From: Guyanagaster necrorhizus
Taxonomy: Eukaryota; Basidiomycota; Agaricomycetes; Agaricales; Physalacriaceae
Direction of reading: 5' to 3'
Assembly: GCF_019112545.1 (NCBI RefSeq)
Contig: NW_025064891.1
Span: 1,142,344 to 1,206,343, forward strand
Length of the DNA stretch: 64,000 nucleotides
Positions 23,374 to 34,531 of the stretch are shown piece after piece. Numbering within the stretch: position 1 is the stretch's first letter; every line of letters begins with the position of its first letter. Under the pieces are notes generated by a model. That model saw nothing but the letters and a program-made list of their open reading frames with translations, was not told where the DNA came from and did no database searches. Position numbers and translations under genes: made by a program.

Positions 23374-26300
23374 TCAATATCCAGATCCGTTGTGAGTCAA
23401 TTCGCTGACGTTGGTCAGGTACTTGCTCCACTCTTCCAGCCTGATAATTATGAGCACCACCAGCCAAAACCTATCTCGATAAGTTATTACGCACTCAAAT
23501 CCAGTTGGCCACATAGCCACAGTTTCGGCATCGACGAGAGGCTGCGAAAAATTATCCATCATAGCCATAAGTGGCTGCCCGTCATTCGTCATCACCATCG
23601 GATCTGGGAGACTATCTACAGGCGGATGGAAGGGTTGAGGATATTGTGCTTGGTCATAGAAACCATTATTGAGAGGCGGAATCTCATTTGAATATCCACC
23701 AAACATGTGCTGGGAAGACGATGGATCCTGACCATGTACGGGTTGGTGATGGCTACTCGATGTTGGATGCGGAGCAAACCAATAGTTATCTGAGAAAGAC
23801 TGAGCCGCGGCGGATAGGCTAGAGGACGAGGAGGAAGGTTCGCCCATAGTAAAAGGCGTAGAGATGTCGTTCGGGTACTGTTCAACCTGAGTGAAGGTAG
23901 ATAAATGCGTTGAATAAACATCATCGGCTGGCATAGCAAAGTCTTGCTGATATGTCGCCGATACGCGTCGGTTACTTTTGATGGCCCGACTCCCGGGATT
24001 GGTCGCATCAATGTCGGAATAGTTAGTCGGTGGAGATGCCATGGACATCGGATTATCAGAATCGCGCTGTCGCTTGTTTGAGGGAGAGATACCTTGGCGA
24101 AGAAGAGGCAGTTCGCCAACAAAAGCTAGCTCGTGAAGTATGTCCCTGTATTTCAATAAGCATCTGTGCGGTCACGTTTCCAGGGTAAGCGTACCATAGT
24201 CGACCTGCGAAGGGCCATCTACACCATACGTTAACTCGCTAGCATAGCAAGGGCAGAAAAAAAAGAAATACTGTTTCTCAAGTTCGTGCAAGGTCTTCAT
24301 GCACTTATGAACGTCAATCAAATCTTTATTTTCGTCGAATGATATCCCTGAACGTCTTCCACTCCAGATATTTAGGAGTAGAACAATTGCAGCACTGAAG
24401 ATAGACATCTACGAGACATTAATTTGATGGAGATACCGTAGTCAGATGTAGAGCTTACAGTGCAATGATTCATTGGATTCTCCGGATGGCGATACTGACT
24501 GTCCAGAATGTGGCTGATTGAGCGAGCCGCATTAGTGCAGATGGCGAGAGAAGGAAAAGCAAGAGGCGATGATTTTCCCGGAGAAGGAATGAAGGGTCTA
24601 TGAATGAGAATCTGAAGGTGGTAATACGAACAATAGAGGAAAATAGATTGGTTGAAAAAAATCTGATTTTCGCGATGAGGATCCCAACGAACTAAGGAAA
24701 ACGGTCAGTCAACGCCGAATCCTGGAAACACGGACAAAACGTACTATGGTCAGGTACAGAATCAATCCATTTGTTAAGGAACGAATCTAATTCGGTAACA
24801 AGGTCTTGCTTCCATTTCCCTACGGGCACAAATAGAGTTTTCGATCTGTTGAGTGAATACTGGGCAGTGGCGTGAATAGATGATAGCGGGGAATGACATG
24901 GGACACACAATTGTACGAAGACACAAGGCAAGGATTCTGTTCAAAGCCAGATAGGATATGAAGAAGGACAATAAGGACGGTTTATCTTGAGGTTGTACGA
25001 ATGCTTGTTCTGGGTCAGGGTGTTCCCAGTATTCGTCGTCGCAATCAACGGGAAATTCCGCGTCGATGCTATGGAAGTCGAGATTAGACGGGGAAGTGGG
25101 TAGTACGTAAGTGTGGTATACTCACTCCTCGTCTTGTATAGCACACGGACGACCTAATGTTAGACTAATCATTCTGTCCTGGGAGACGATAACCCTGCCC
25201 CTCATGTGAGATGGGTCCAGCGTGAAAAGTGTACGCAAGAACTTACCAGAAAGCCCGTTTCAGTAGCTCTTCCTCGGGGTTGCGCGGTTGTCCCGGCCTG
25301 CCACGCCTTCTATGTGCCCCAAGGTCTTGGGCCATGCGAATACCGGTCCCTACCAACGTCCAAGAAGCGTGTGGCGCAGCGCATCCTTGCACGTAGAACA
25401 CGGAAAGCTGGCAGCCAATAAAGAACAGGTTTCTCTTCCGATGAAGGCACCACTCACTGCGCATTTTTGCAGGTCACACAGATTTGGTGGTCGCAGCAAT
25501 GACATATGGACCCGATGCACTTGAATGAACCATTTCCAACCGTTGAAATGCCGTGTTTGTGACTGAGTGTGAGTGTCATCGGCCTTGACGCGAGGATCGT
25601 CAGTGTAGCGTGAACCGACAGCGCACACCAGGAGAACAAGTGCTCCAAAGTCGCTGTCTATATGATGTAACCCGTTGGCCAGAGATCGCTCAAACATAGG
25701 TCGGTGAAGTAGAGGCCAGAATAGGTTATGTTGAAGAAAATATAACTGAACGAGATAATTAAGGAGGTCAGGCTCTGGGAAAGAGTAATTGGCAGGTTGG
25801 AGATCGATATCGTCATAATCCATCTGAAGCAGATGAGAACCAGAACGGCGAGGAATGAAGAAGCGTACCGAACGTATACTATTAGACCAAAATTCGGCAC
25901 GCCTGCTGCTCATGACTTTAAATTTTTCGATAAAGTCGGCGACGTCTTCTTCTTCCATTTCCCGCCTAAATTCAAAGGCTTTGTGGGCCAGTGCAGGACC
26001 GCTCGACTTGCCAAAGAATCGTACTTCGGAATCGTCCATATCCATGGCTCTTAGCCTGTCCGAAAGGGCGACGTGCTCAATGTCCTCATCGTCTATTATG
26101 GGATCGTCAGAGAGGTTACTAGGCTCCAAGCGCGGCGGCATGACGGCCGATAGCGAGGGACTGGAAAGGGCAGACATGCTCTGCGCGGGGTTGCGCTTGG
26201 AAATTGAAGCATCAGCGGACGGACTGTCTTTGGCATCACCTTCAGTATGTGTAAGCTCTTCATCGATGTCAGCATTGGGCATGAACTAGCAGAATTATGA

Positions 26301-26773
26301 GGGGAGGAATGCCTAGTAGAAGCGGGGGGGAAAAACCTTATGCAACAACGATTCCATCTTCGCCAGTTTATTTTCTAGGGTCTCGATGTAACCTTTCGGG
26401 TGCCTACGTTTCTAGATACGTACGGTAAGTAGAGAAATAAACATGATTTGAGACACATACCTTGGAGGCTTCAACGTAGGTGCAGTCTAAGTTGTACGAG
26501 CTACAGTTGATACACTTGACACCGGGCACGCACCCGCCTTCACCTATAGAAGAGGATGAGCACATCAAGATCGACGATCGGATGGTCTAGCTAGGACCTT
26601 ACATTTTACTATGAGAATCAACAGTCAATTCACTTACATCTGTCAAGGCATAGCATGAAGAACGTACTTTTCTTGCGTCTGCAGATGTCGCACGCTCTCT
26701 GCATCTTCCTCCGTTTGACTACAGGAGAGGCGTCTTCGACATCGTTCTGGTGCTCGTCGTTGCTAGAGCACAT
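23374..26773 (-). CDS. Zn2Cys6 transcription factor with fungal-specific TF domain, 889 aa
   Basis: Fifteen exons: 26668-26773, 26603-26608, 26461-26543, 26337-26411, 25869-26285, 25458-25823, 25247-25407, 25126-25194, 24909-25068, 24745-24859, 24459-24691, 24272-24408, 24195-24218, 23495-24145 and 23374-23440 (2670 nt). Exon 2 is only 6 nt and joins KK to IKC. With it the zinc cluster is C28-x2-C31-x6-C38-x9-C48-x2-C51-x6-C58, exactly the Zn2Cys6 pattern. A leucine-zipper-like helix (YIETLENKLAKMESLLHK) follows. The fungal-specific TF domain spans about 230-560 (FPEPDLLNYLVQLYF, RPMFERSLANGLHH, GIRMAQDLGAHR). The tail is Ser/Gln/Pro-rich, as in activation regions. It resembles xylanolytic-activator-type regulators, but the targets are unknown. 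The 45-nt intron at 25824-25868 is in frame and may be retained coding sequence. Confidence 0.9.
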
Positions 26774-28419
26774 GTTGGGTTGGAGATGGTGGACGTGAGA
26801 TCCTCGTGTGTGCGCTTATATGTTTGGAAACCTTGTATTCATATTAATACAGAATACCAATTCCAGGGAAACGTCGATCCACTTTTACAAATATGGAAGA
26901 GGAAGTTTTGTTGTGAGGTAGGGAAGCCTGTACTTGGGGGTTATATTTGGCCTGTATAACCGCGCGTTTGTTTCTTTATGAAAATATAGGAAATACAAGG
27001 TCATACGGACTGAATCCAAGGACGACTTTAAACGACTGGAGCCACTAAGGAAGTGAAGAAGATAAGTCGGCAGCGTCGGCAAACAGCCACAGTGGCTATT
27101 TCCGTCCACTGCTCTGATCCGCGTGCACACCGCCCAATGCGAATCCGACGCGTCATTACATGTCATAGCGCTGTCTGGCCACACGATCTTATTCAATCCT
27201 CTCCGCGCAGAAAAAAAATCGGCGGTGCAAGAAAAGATAAATCCGTACTACAAATGCCGGTTTCTACTGGCGAAATCGATCTTGGGGGAAAACCACGAAG
27301 GAGCGGCCGTCGCGAGAAAATCTGCCACTTAGGAGATACCGTGATCGCTTAGGTGTGCTTTGTCAAGGTGCGGTGTAGTAGGAAATCATTGGTCAAGATC
27401 AATTGAGGAAGCACACCGCCTAGCCATGACTTCGACGCTTGGCTTCACAAACTGAGCAGGTGCACATGTTACTTATCTACCTTCTAAGCTTCCGGATTTT
27501 TATCCTGTTCCGCCGGGCGATTTCCGCTGAGAATCTCCAAGGCCAAGATGCGCAGGGCCACGTACCTCTAAGAAACATCAGCACAGGCTACCGTACTACG
27601 GAGCGCAGTCTTCTCAATCAAACGTTTCAAAACTGAATGTACCTAGGCGAAGGAATAGGTAATGATTTAACGTTTTTGACTCGACTATCATTGAATTATT
27701 GAATGCTTTGAACCGATTAGAAAGTAAGGGGATGATCTCGGATTTTAGACCAAAAATGAACGCTGTTTGCCTAGTTGATCATGATATACCACGCGTCGCG
27801 TAGACTTGGCGTCTACAATAACGACGTAATATGCCTGTAAAAAGCGTTAAAAGTCCGTGAGTTACGGGAACTCTCCGTCAAGGATCCGAGTGCTTGGGAG
27901 TCTTGGAATCGGGGATGCACGTATCTCCATGACAAGAATCGACAAGGGACTGCTGTAGCATCTTCCAACGAAATGAGATGCATAATACAAGATAATAAGG
28001 ATACGTAGCAACCGGTGTCGAAGGTGGCGTAGATACGTACTTTGGAGGGGAAATATCGGCTTGACGACATGAGCATATGAGGGCAACTTTGGTTGTGTCT
28101 AGGTCTACATGGTCAGAACGACGCTTCACAGACAATAAGCCATATCGTTGAAGAATGGAGCGCCCCACAAGAACCACATTGCGCTGTCACGATTCGGTCG
28201 GGTCACAGGCACGTGATATGGTGACTGTGACCCAGACAAAAGCAAAAGGCCGAATAGGGAAGTGGCCTTTTGCTGTTATTGTCCTTGACGTATTGTTCGC
28301 GTGGCGGAGGACTTAACGAGTACAATGGCATCGGCAACCTCAAAAATCTTTCTTTCTTTCCTTTTCCCACCTTCCACGTCCCTCGTTAATTTTTTCGACG
28401 TCGCTGGCCGACTCCTGGC
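26774..28419. other. intergenic region between divergent TF gene and PRM1
   Basis: 1.6 kb shared by the 5' sides of the transcription factor (minus) and PRM1 (plus). No gene could be supported; open frames here are short and without motifs. Two hairpin-forming repeats lie at its right end and are listed separately. Confidence 0.4.
28200..28274. repeat. two neighbouring inverted repeats upstream of PRM1
   Basis: The first is GGGTCACAG (28200-28208) with CTGTGACCC (28225-28233). The second is AGCAAAAGGCC (28241-28251) with GGCCTTTTGCT (28264-28274), with a 12-nt loop. Both are perfect. They sit 145-220 bp before the PRM1 ATG and may be protein-binding palindromes in its promoter. Confidence 0.7.
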
Positions 28420-31266
28420 ATGTCCCTCGCACCTCCCCCGACGTACGACGCCATCGTCACGACTTCCCTCAAGCCCTACCTTGAGCTTCCCCATCTTTAT
28501 TCTCTCACATGGCTGGCATATCCAATTCTTTCTCTTTTCTTCATTGCGTTCCGGTTGTATTCTTCCTTGGAGTCGTCGCAGGAATCCATCGAGAGCGCCA
28601 AGTCTACTCTGTTGGCTAGCTGCAAGGCCGCAGAGAAAGCTGCCACGGCGACAGCGAGCATGCCCCGCTACCTCGCTGTGGTGACGAACGAGCAGTATGC
28701 AGATGCGGTCAACGACACCATCGATCTGGCTCGCGCGACTTTGGTTGCAGCCCTTACTATCATGGAAGCTATCATCAATTTCATCGTCGATATCTACCAA
28801 TCGACGCTCCTGTGTTTCGTCGAGCTGGTTATTCGTGGAGGATTGGCGATCCTGTCTGCTGCAGTGGATGAGGTGTGCTGACTTTGATCTCTTTCACTTC
28901 TCATCGCTTATTTTTCGTAGTTGAACAAGTTGGTCAATGCTGCAGCCAGTGACATTGAGACGGCACTCAACAGTACTATCTCTGCTGCTAATGGTGTCAT
29001 CGAAACGGCAGTGAAAGCCATCAATGCTGTCAATCCCTTCGACGACATCACTGCACCCACTATCAGCACTCCAGATCTCAGTGCTTTGTCCAATGTCTCT
29101 TTGCCATCGTCTTTCACTGACTCGATCGACAGCTTGAACAGCTCCTTACCATCGGTTCAAGAACTCAAACAAAAGGTTGAAGCTATGTATGTACACCCTT
29201 CTGCAACTTTGACCAAAAGCTGATTTTGACTTGGCAGCATTGATACTCCTTTTGAGCTCTTGAAAAAGGAGATTAATGATACTTTCGATGGGTTAAGTTT
29301 CAATTCGTCTTTGGTTACAGTACCTCAGCAAAATACCCTCACATTTTGCGACGAGATGGACACGTCCATAGTGGATGACTTGGGCCGTGACATAATCAAA
29401 TTCACCAAGATTTCGATTGTTGTTTTGATCGCCTTGGCGCTACTGCTCGTTGCGCTCAATTGTCTTTTGGAATGGTACAAGTGGCGCTGCCAACAACGAC
29501 ACTTTGAATACACCCGCGAGGCTTGGATGACTGACCCCACGATGTATCATGTCCGTGGTGCTGCAGGAACCCCGCGGGTCAGCCTCACGGACCACAATCT
29601 GCTGATGCTTCAGGCCTCTTCATCGCATCCCCTCCTCACGCGCATCATCAACCAAATCTCTTCTCGTCTACGACTCTCTCCACCACAGCACACAAATATG
29701 ACGTGGTTCTTTCACTACATTTTCCACCCGCCGGCACTGGTGTGCTTCCTCATTGGCTTCTTTGGAATTCTGAGTGTTCAGCTCCAACTCCTCGCCCTGG
29801 GCCCACTCGTCGCCAAGTACGACGCACAGGCCGCAGTGTCCACTGCCGACTTCACGAATACCATTGCCACTTCGATCAACAACAGCATGTACAATCAATC
29901 AGCGGCGTACGCCAATGATGTCAATAGCCAGATTTCCACCATGCAGTCCACCATCAACGATGGCATCTTCGGATGGGTAAATGTCACCACCACCACTCTG
30001 AACGACACCGTCGTGGAATTCTACAATGAAGTTCAAAGTGCTGTGAACGCAGTTTTCAACGGTACCATCCTCGAGACGCCTGCACTGGATTTCGTCGCGT
30101 GTTTGATCGGGTCAAAGGTCGATGCGATCGAGAAAGTCCTGACATTTTTGAATGAGAACCTCCAGGTTGACCTGCCTTTGATGAATGACAGCGCTTTGGT
30201 ACTATCGAAGAGTTCGGTTGATGAGGCCACTCAGCCTATTGCTGCTGCTGCCCTTGGCAGTGGGTCAGGCGATGACAACGACGGACTGGTGGGGAAGCTC
30301 GTGAGGGCATACGCCTCGTCTCTGAAGAAGGAACGAGTCATGTTCGCGATCTTCCTGGCTCTGTGGGGTGTGGTAGTCTTGATGGCTACCTGCATCCTCC
30401 TTTGGTACACTCACGGGAAAGGATGGGTGGAAGCGAGGAAGCGGCGCAAGTGGGAGAGGGAACAGAGAAGCGGGAACCAAGGATTCGTCGTTCCTTTCCG
30501 AATCGGCCAGCCTGTTGCGGATGAGAAGGCTCAGGCCCAGAACGACTCACCTCCTTCACCGAAGCGGGGATTCAACTTCCCTTTTGTTCGGACTCGTTCG
30601 CGCGCGCCTTTCCTGCAGTCTCAGGAGAAAAGTTGGGATGGCTTCTTTGGACAGAGGCCCGATGCAGAGAGCATCAACAGGCCGCAGCGCTTGATGGCCA
30701 TTGGGAAGAAAGTTTTGGGAAGGGAACGATCTCAGGAGCAGGAGGACGAGGCTACCCCGTGGTACGGTCGCTTTGCAGGGTTACTGAGCAAGAAGCGTAC
30801 TGAGGAGCCCGTCTCTGAGAGATCTTCAACCCGGGTTCGTCCGAACTTGCGCATTTCTGTTGGTCGTGCAGCCAATGCCACACCTCCGTCTCTTCCCATC
30901 GCAGACAACCCTCGCGATACGCTTCACTCCCACTGGTCCGCCTCACCCGAGCTGGTCCGACCCGCTCCTTGGGCCAAGTTACTCTCTCCGCCCTTCAAGC
31001 TGAGTCCCCGCCAGCGCAACGTACCCTCCGATGTCGGATCCGTGTACGAACCCGATTCTCTCGCCCCCCCTCTGCATCATGGATTCGCCGACAGCCTCCG
31101 TCATTCATATTCTGATTCTGCGGACCCATCGAGTATCCTGAACGCGCGGAAGGAAGAGAACCCTTTCACGACACCCTTTGATGACGAGCATCGTGTTACG
31201 ATAAGCCATGCTGGTGATACACGGAAGAGTATCCCGACGAATCCGTTTGCTGGGGTTGCTGTTTAG
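28420..31266 (+). CDS. PRM1: plasma membrane fusion protein PRM1, 915 aa
   Basis: PRM1 helps fuse plasma membranes of mating cells or hyphae. Exons are 28420-28872, 28921-29186 and 29238-31266 (2748 nt); introns are 48 and 51 nt. Membrane segments are seen near residues 27-45, about 298-317, 405-427 and 608-630. The extracellular loops are rich in N-glycosylation sites (many NxT/NxS) and in amphipathic Val/Ile/Asn heptads, as in the family. The first loop has a [10 protein letters not shown] boundary at the cytosolic side. The cytosolic tail of about 280 residues is Ser/Pro/Arg-rich. The start at [13 protein letters not shown] matches the usual short N-terminus before the first helix. The gene is intact, with no decay signs, and stands next to degraded repeats on its right. 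Confidence 0.93.
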
Positions 31267-31639
31267 GACAGTTTTAGAACCCATTCAGAGCGCATCTATG
31301 ACCTTCACGTTACAAGGACAAGGACTTGATATATCTAATACCCGGTCGATGTTACTATTGCACTTAATTAGGGTCTGCATTACTCTGTATTTCTAGGTAT
31401 TGAGCTGGACTTTGCACATACGTATTCACGCGCACTCACCACTGTAGCATCTTCCTCGAGTGTAATATAATCCCGATATCTACTATAAATTCTTGGGCAT
31501 TTTTAGCTTGGCTCCGTACTTGGTATGACACGGTCTCGCCTCCATGTAAAAGGAAAGTCATTGCTCCTAGCTGACAGCGTCATCCCAACTTTAAATGGAG
31601 GTCAAGATTCGCAGTGCAATTCCCTTTAGAGGAGCGCAT

Positions 31640-32085
31640 CTCATTCGTCTAACAGCCGGTCAGTTGGGGTCGGGAAGCTGAAAAAACTCATGCACACGTT
31701 CCACTTGGGCAACACTCTGTCATGCCCAGCACAACATACTCCGAGTCGGATACGATGATCCATTGGGGATGAGTGACAGGACCACAGCAGGTTTTCCTGT
31801 TATGGCTCTTGAATGCCTGTAATTGATGTCCCTCTTGTTATTGGGATGATTCTCCATATTCGGCTCAAAGCGCTGCAGACGCATCCTTTCGAGGCCTTGA
31901 AGGGCAGCCAATAGCTCTGCGCATTGACTGGTCCTCTTAGCACCTGGATGTAATGGGTCGTCAATGGAAATATTCTACTGGTCCCTCTGGCCGCTTCCCA
32001 TAGCGATCCCGATCTCCGCCACAGCGCCCACTCTTACGGTATTGGAGCACGCGCCGTCGATAAAGACAAGCTTGAAGTTAATGAT
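31640..32085 (-). pseudogene. RNase H domain fragment (block C)
   Basis: The minus strand reads SQCAELLAALQGLERMRLQRFE. After a frame change it continues THPQWIIVSDSEYVVLGMTE. In RNase HI of filamentous fungi, RAEL-x-A-L comes first and IxxDSxYVVxGM second; these hold active-site Glu and Asp. The start and the end of the domain are missing or out of frame. The same relic follows the unknown ORF in block B. Confidence 0.5.
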
Positions 32086-32636
32086 CTATATGTAGATAAG
32101 TTGTTTAATTATTTAAATAAGCTTGATATAATAGAAGAAAGATTAGGATGGATTAAAATACACATGGACAGATATGGGGAAGATTTCTACAGCCCATCAC
32201 GCCCAATACGTAAATCGTCCGGTTTGAGATGAACGTGGAGGAGATGATTGCAGTGGTGGAGAATCGGGTGGGATGACGGGAGAAGGCATTGGTGGAGGGT
32301 GGTCGGTGTAGAATCGGGTGACAGGTAGGGGATAGAAGAAAGGTGGCGGGGGTAGCGGGTGAGGATTGGGGCGGCCCGCCTCTCGCCGACATGTAGCTGG
32401 ATCACACCAGTGCAAATGGTGGATGTGGTGCCGAGTCCTGTAAGGCGCGTGATCGTGGCGACGGCGGATCCGCGGAGTTGAAAACGGCTCTTGCATAATG
32501 TGCCGTAAAGCCCGCCGCGCCGCATCCAAGGCTTGTCGTTCACCAAATGCAACTTGTTCGCAGAGCCGCCCTAGCTCCGGTCGTTGCCGAACTTGGACAC
32601 CATCAATTTTTTTTATCCCAGCTGGAAAACTGAGGG

Positions 32637-33365
32637 CTACTCACAGAATCTGACCACGGGCCCTGTCGCAAGGAGCGGGACAAAAAACGCCATCACTGCA
32701 GTCTCAAATGTCAGAATCGACGGACCAGGGAGGATCCCACATATGACATCTCGTGCCATGACAAGCTCCTCATAGTGCCGCGGGTCCTCGTCCAGCGATA
32801 CCAGTCGTGGAAGGATATTGCCGTGATTGAGCCGTCCATGAACCAACGCGTCAAGACCCTGCAGTGTATCATACAAGACCGCCGCTACGCGAGTCCTTTC
32901 ACAACGAACACCTGGCTCTCGCAAGCGAACACCCAGAAAAGCCTGTATCCTATCCCGGTATGCTCGCAGAGCAGCTGCGTCATGCAGACTCTGCTGAATC
33001 TCCCACACAAACTCGCCAAACCGGAGGTGAAAGTCTATACCTTCCATCCCACGGCCCCGTCGGAGAATCCACCCTGCCACTTCGTAGTTCCACTCTTGCG
33101 AGACCCGACGGAGAGCGTGGCGAAGCTGGTCCCTGCCATCCAACATCTGATCACGGAGTGCTACTAGACGGGATAGGCACCCTCCGAATCGCTGCTCTGG
33201 GAGATCGCCACCCTGGATAGAGAGGGATATCAGAGTTCCCCGATTCGAAATCGTGGTCCCGCCACGCTCGATGCCAACTAGACAGTCATGTATCAGTGCA
33301 GAAGCGATCTCGACAAAACTGTTCGTAGGGTCTTCAAGCGGTGTTACAGAACTGTATCCGGCCAT
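32637..33365 (-). CDS. unknown protein of the repeated block, 242 aa (fuller copy)
   Basis: I do not recognise this protein. It begins MAGYSSVTPLEDP and is rich in Arg, Leu and charged helices (RRVSQEWNYEVAGWILRRGRG, FVWEIQQSLHDAAALRAYRDR), with no signal peptide. The frame is open throughout, and the copy in block B keeps it for 154 codons with few changes. The stop TAG lies just after GTCAGATTC. Directly behind it, after a 23-nt stretch shaped like a mini-intron (gtgagt ... ttttccag), the frame reopens for about 145 codons to 32190, ending in a Pro/Ser-rich tail. So the real protein may have been longer, with its intron damaged. Its fixed place between HNH and RNase H relics suggests it belongs to the block. 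Confidence 0.45.
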   Translation of the reverse strand: MAGYSSVTPLEDPTNSFVEIASALIHDCLVGIERGGTTISNRGTLISLSIQGGDLPEQRFGGCLSRLVALRDQMLDGRDQLRHALRRVSQEWNYEVAGWILRRGRGMEGIDFHLRFGEFVWEIQQSLHDAAALRAYRDRIQAFLGVRLREPGVRCERTRVAAVLYDTLQGLDALVHGRLNHGNILPRLVSLDEDPRHYEELVMARDVICGILPGPSILTFETAVMAFFVPLLATGPVVRFCE

Positions 33366-33393
33366 GCCAGATTTGCCGCAGGTTGTCGCCTTT

Positions 33394-33582
33394 TTAAGGG
33401 ACCCATAACAAAAAGCGCGTTATACTACAACAAGGCGACCGACACAACAAGGGATCTAAGTCAAAGACCACAGACAACACATCGTCGTAACCATCAAAAG
33501 CTGGTGAGAGGTGTAGCTGATGATCAGCACCGAAGCGCAAGGTGGATTCACCTTCTCCTTGGAGATATACCGTGGACAGCAT
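33394..33582 (-). other. short frame conserved in both repeated blocks
   Basis: An open frame of 62 codons (contains TLRFGADHQLHLSPAFDGY) lies between the HNH relic and the unknown ORF. Block B keeps the same frame at about 48268-48420 with conservative changes. It may be an exon of the HNH gene's 3' part or of the unknown gene. No domain is recognised. Confidence 0.3.
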
Positions 33583-33639
33583 ACCGTGCGGTACTCCGGA
33601 CAGTATGTAAATGGTACACAGTAGATACTCTGGTCATCG

Positions 33640-34330
33640 TCTAGCGTATCTTCAACGCACCCGCCATTTGGAACAGGGTGGTGCCCGTATTGGAAGGCAT
33701 TGAAATGTCATCGAAATTGGACCTTACGTGGAGAAAGACAAAAGGTCGTGCGATCCTCCATCCCCTGCTAAGACCTTTATGTCCTCTACATCTTGGAATA
33801 ATTGTTCCATGACCTCCCCTGCCCCTGAGAAATGTCCAACCTTGGCACAAGGATCATGGAGTTGGAAATATCGACGGCTGGGAAGAAGAATTTGCCCACC
33901 TGTCGCATCAGTGAATGTCACCTGGGCCAGAAATCCATACTCAGCATTTTGACCTGGAGGATGGGTATAAATTTCATATGTATTGCTGTTATCCTATACA
34001 AATCTCGCGTTCAGAAGGAACTAATTCACTTACGCCCCCAATTGGATGAAGAGATATGTTGTGCCCGTCACACTCAACGTGATACCCAGCTGCTATCGTG
34101 AACGTATTCGCCGGTCTGTGAACGTTATCTTGATTGGGCTCTTTGACAACTGAAGTTTCAGCAAATCGTTGAACAACGGCAGCGGCAGAAGATGCCCATT
34201 CCAACTGACAAGCAAATTGAGTTCAGATGGAACTACAGACAAATGTAAGGGGAAGATAGACAAACTTTTCTCTGCGCGGCATCTGTCGGCCCGATTGTAC
34301 GGCCCGTCATCGATTCACTTAATATGTGAC
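33640..34330 (-). pseudogene. HNH-nuclease family gene, 5'-truncated (copy C)
   Basis: Only the part after the HNH core survives. Residues FAETSVVKEPNQDNVHRPANTF (about 34110-34170) are followed by an intron and then TDATGGQILLPSRRYFQLHD with VGHFSGAGEVMEQLFQDVED (33730-33920). The 5' region, including the nuclease motif, has been replaced by a junction at about 34330, so it cannot be an active nuclease. It aligns with copies A and B through both exons. Confidence 0.6.
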
Positions 34331-34531
34331 TCAGCTCTGTAGCGGTGGCTTAGCCGGCAGATATCACGGCTGGCCCAAATTAGAAATAGGGTTTATTTTC
34401 CGATAACCCAAGTTACGTGCCGATGGAGTGCCGATAATGATCTCCAGACCGAGAAAGCGACAGGTGGCCTGCGAGGCCCCCGCACCAGCCCGTCTCTCCC
34501 ACGGTCTCCTCCCGCGATACTCCCTTCCTTC

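Larger units (their letters stand above)
31640..34405 (-). repeat. repeated block C (HNH, unknown ORF, RNase H fragment)
   Basis: This block matches block B at 46755-49910 in the opposite orientation. Its left part holds an RNase H fragment, the middle a 242-codon ORF and the right an HNH gene lacking its 5' half. The right edge shares the sequence CGTGATATCTGCCGGCT with block B (B at about 46789-46805, C at about 34353-34369 reversed). From there C jumps straight to HNH exon 2. Differences to B are scattered substitutions plus large internal deletions on both sides. Confidence 0.7.

Noticed and set aside
23616..24122. Minus-strand ORF of 168 codons
   Set aside because: A second frame over exon 14 of the transcription factor; the Ser/Gln/Pro-rich frame joins the exon chain and this one does not.
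28276..28800. Minus-strand ORF of 174 codons
   Set aside because: Antisense to the first exon of PRM1.
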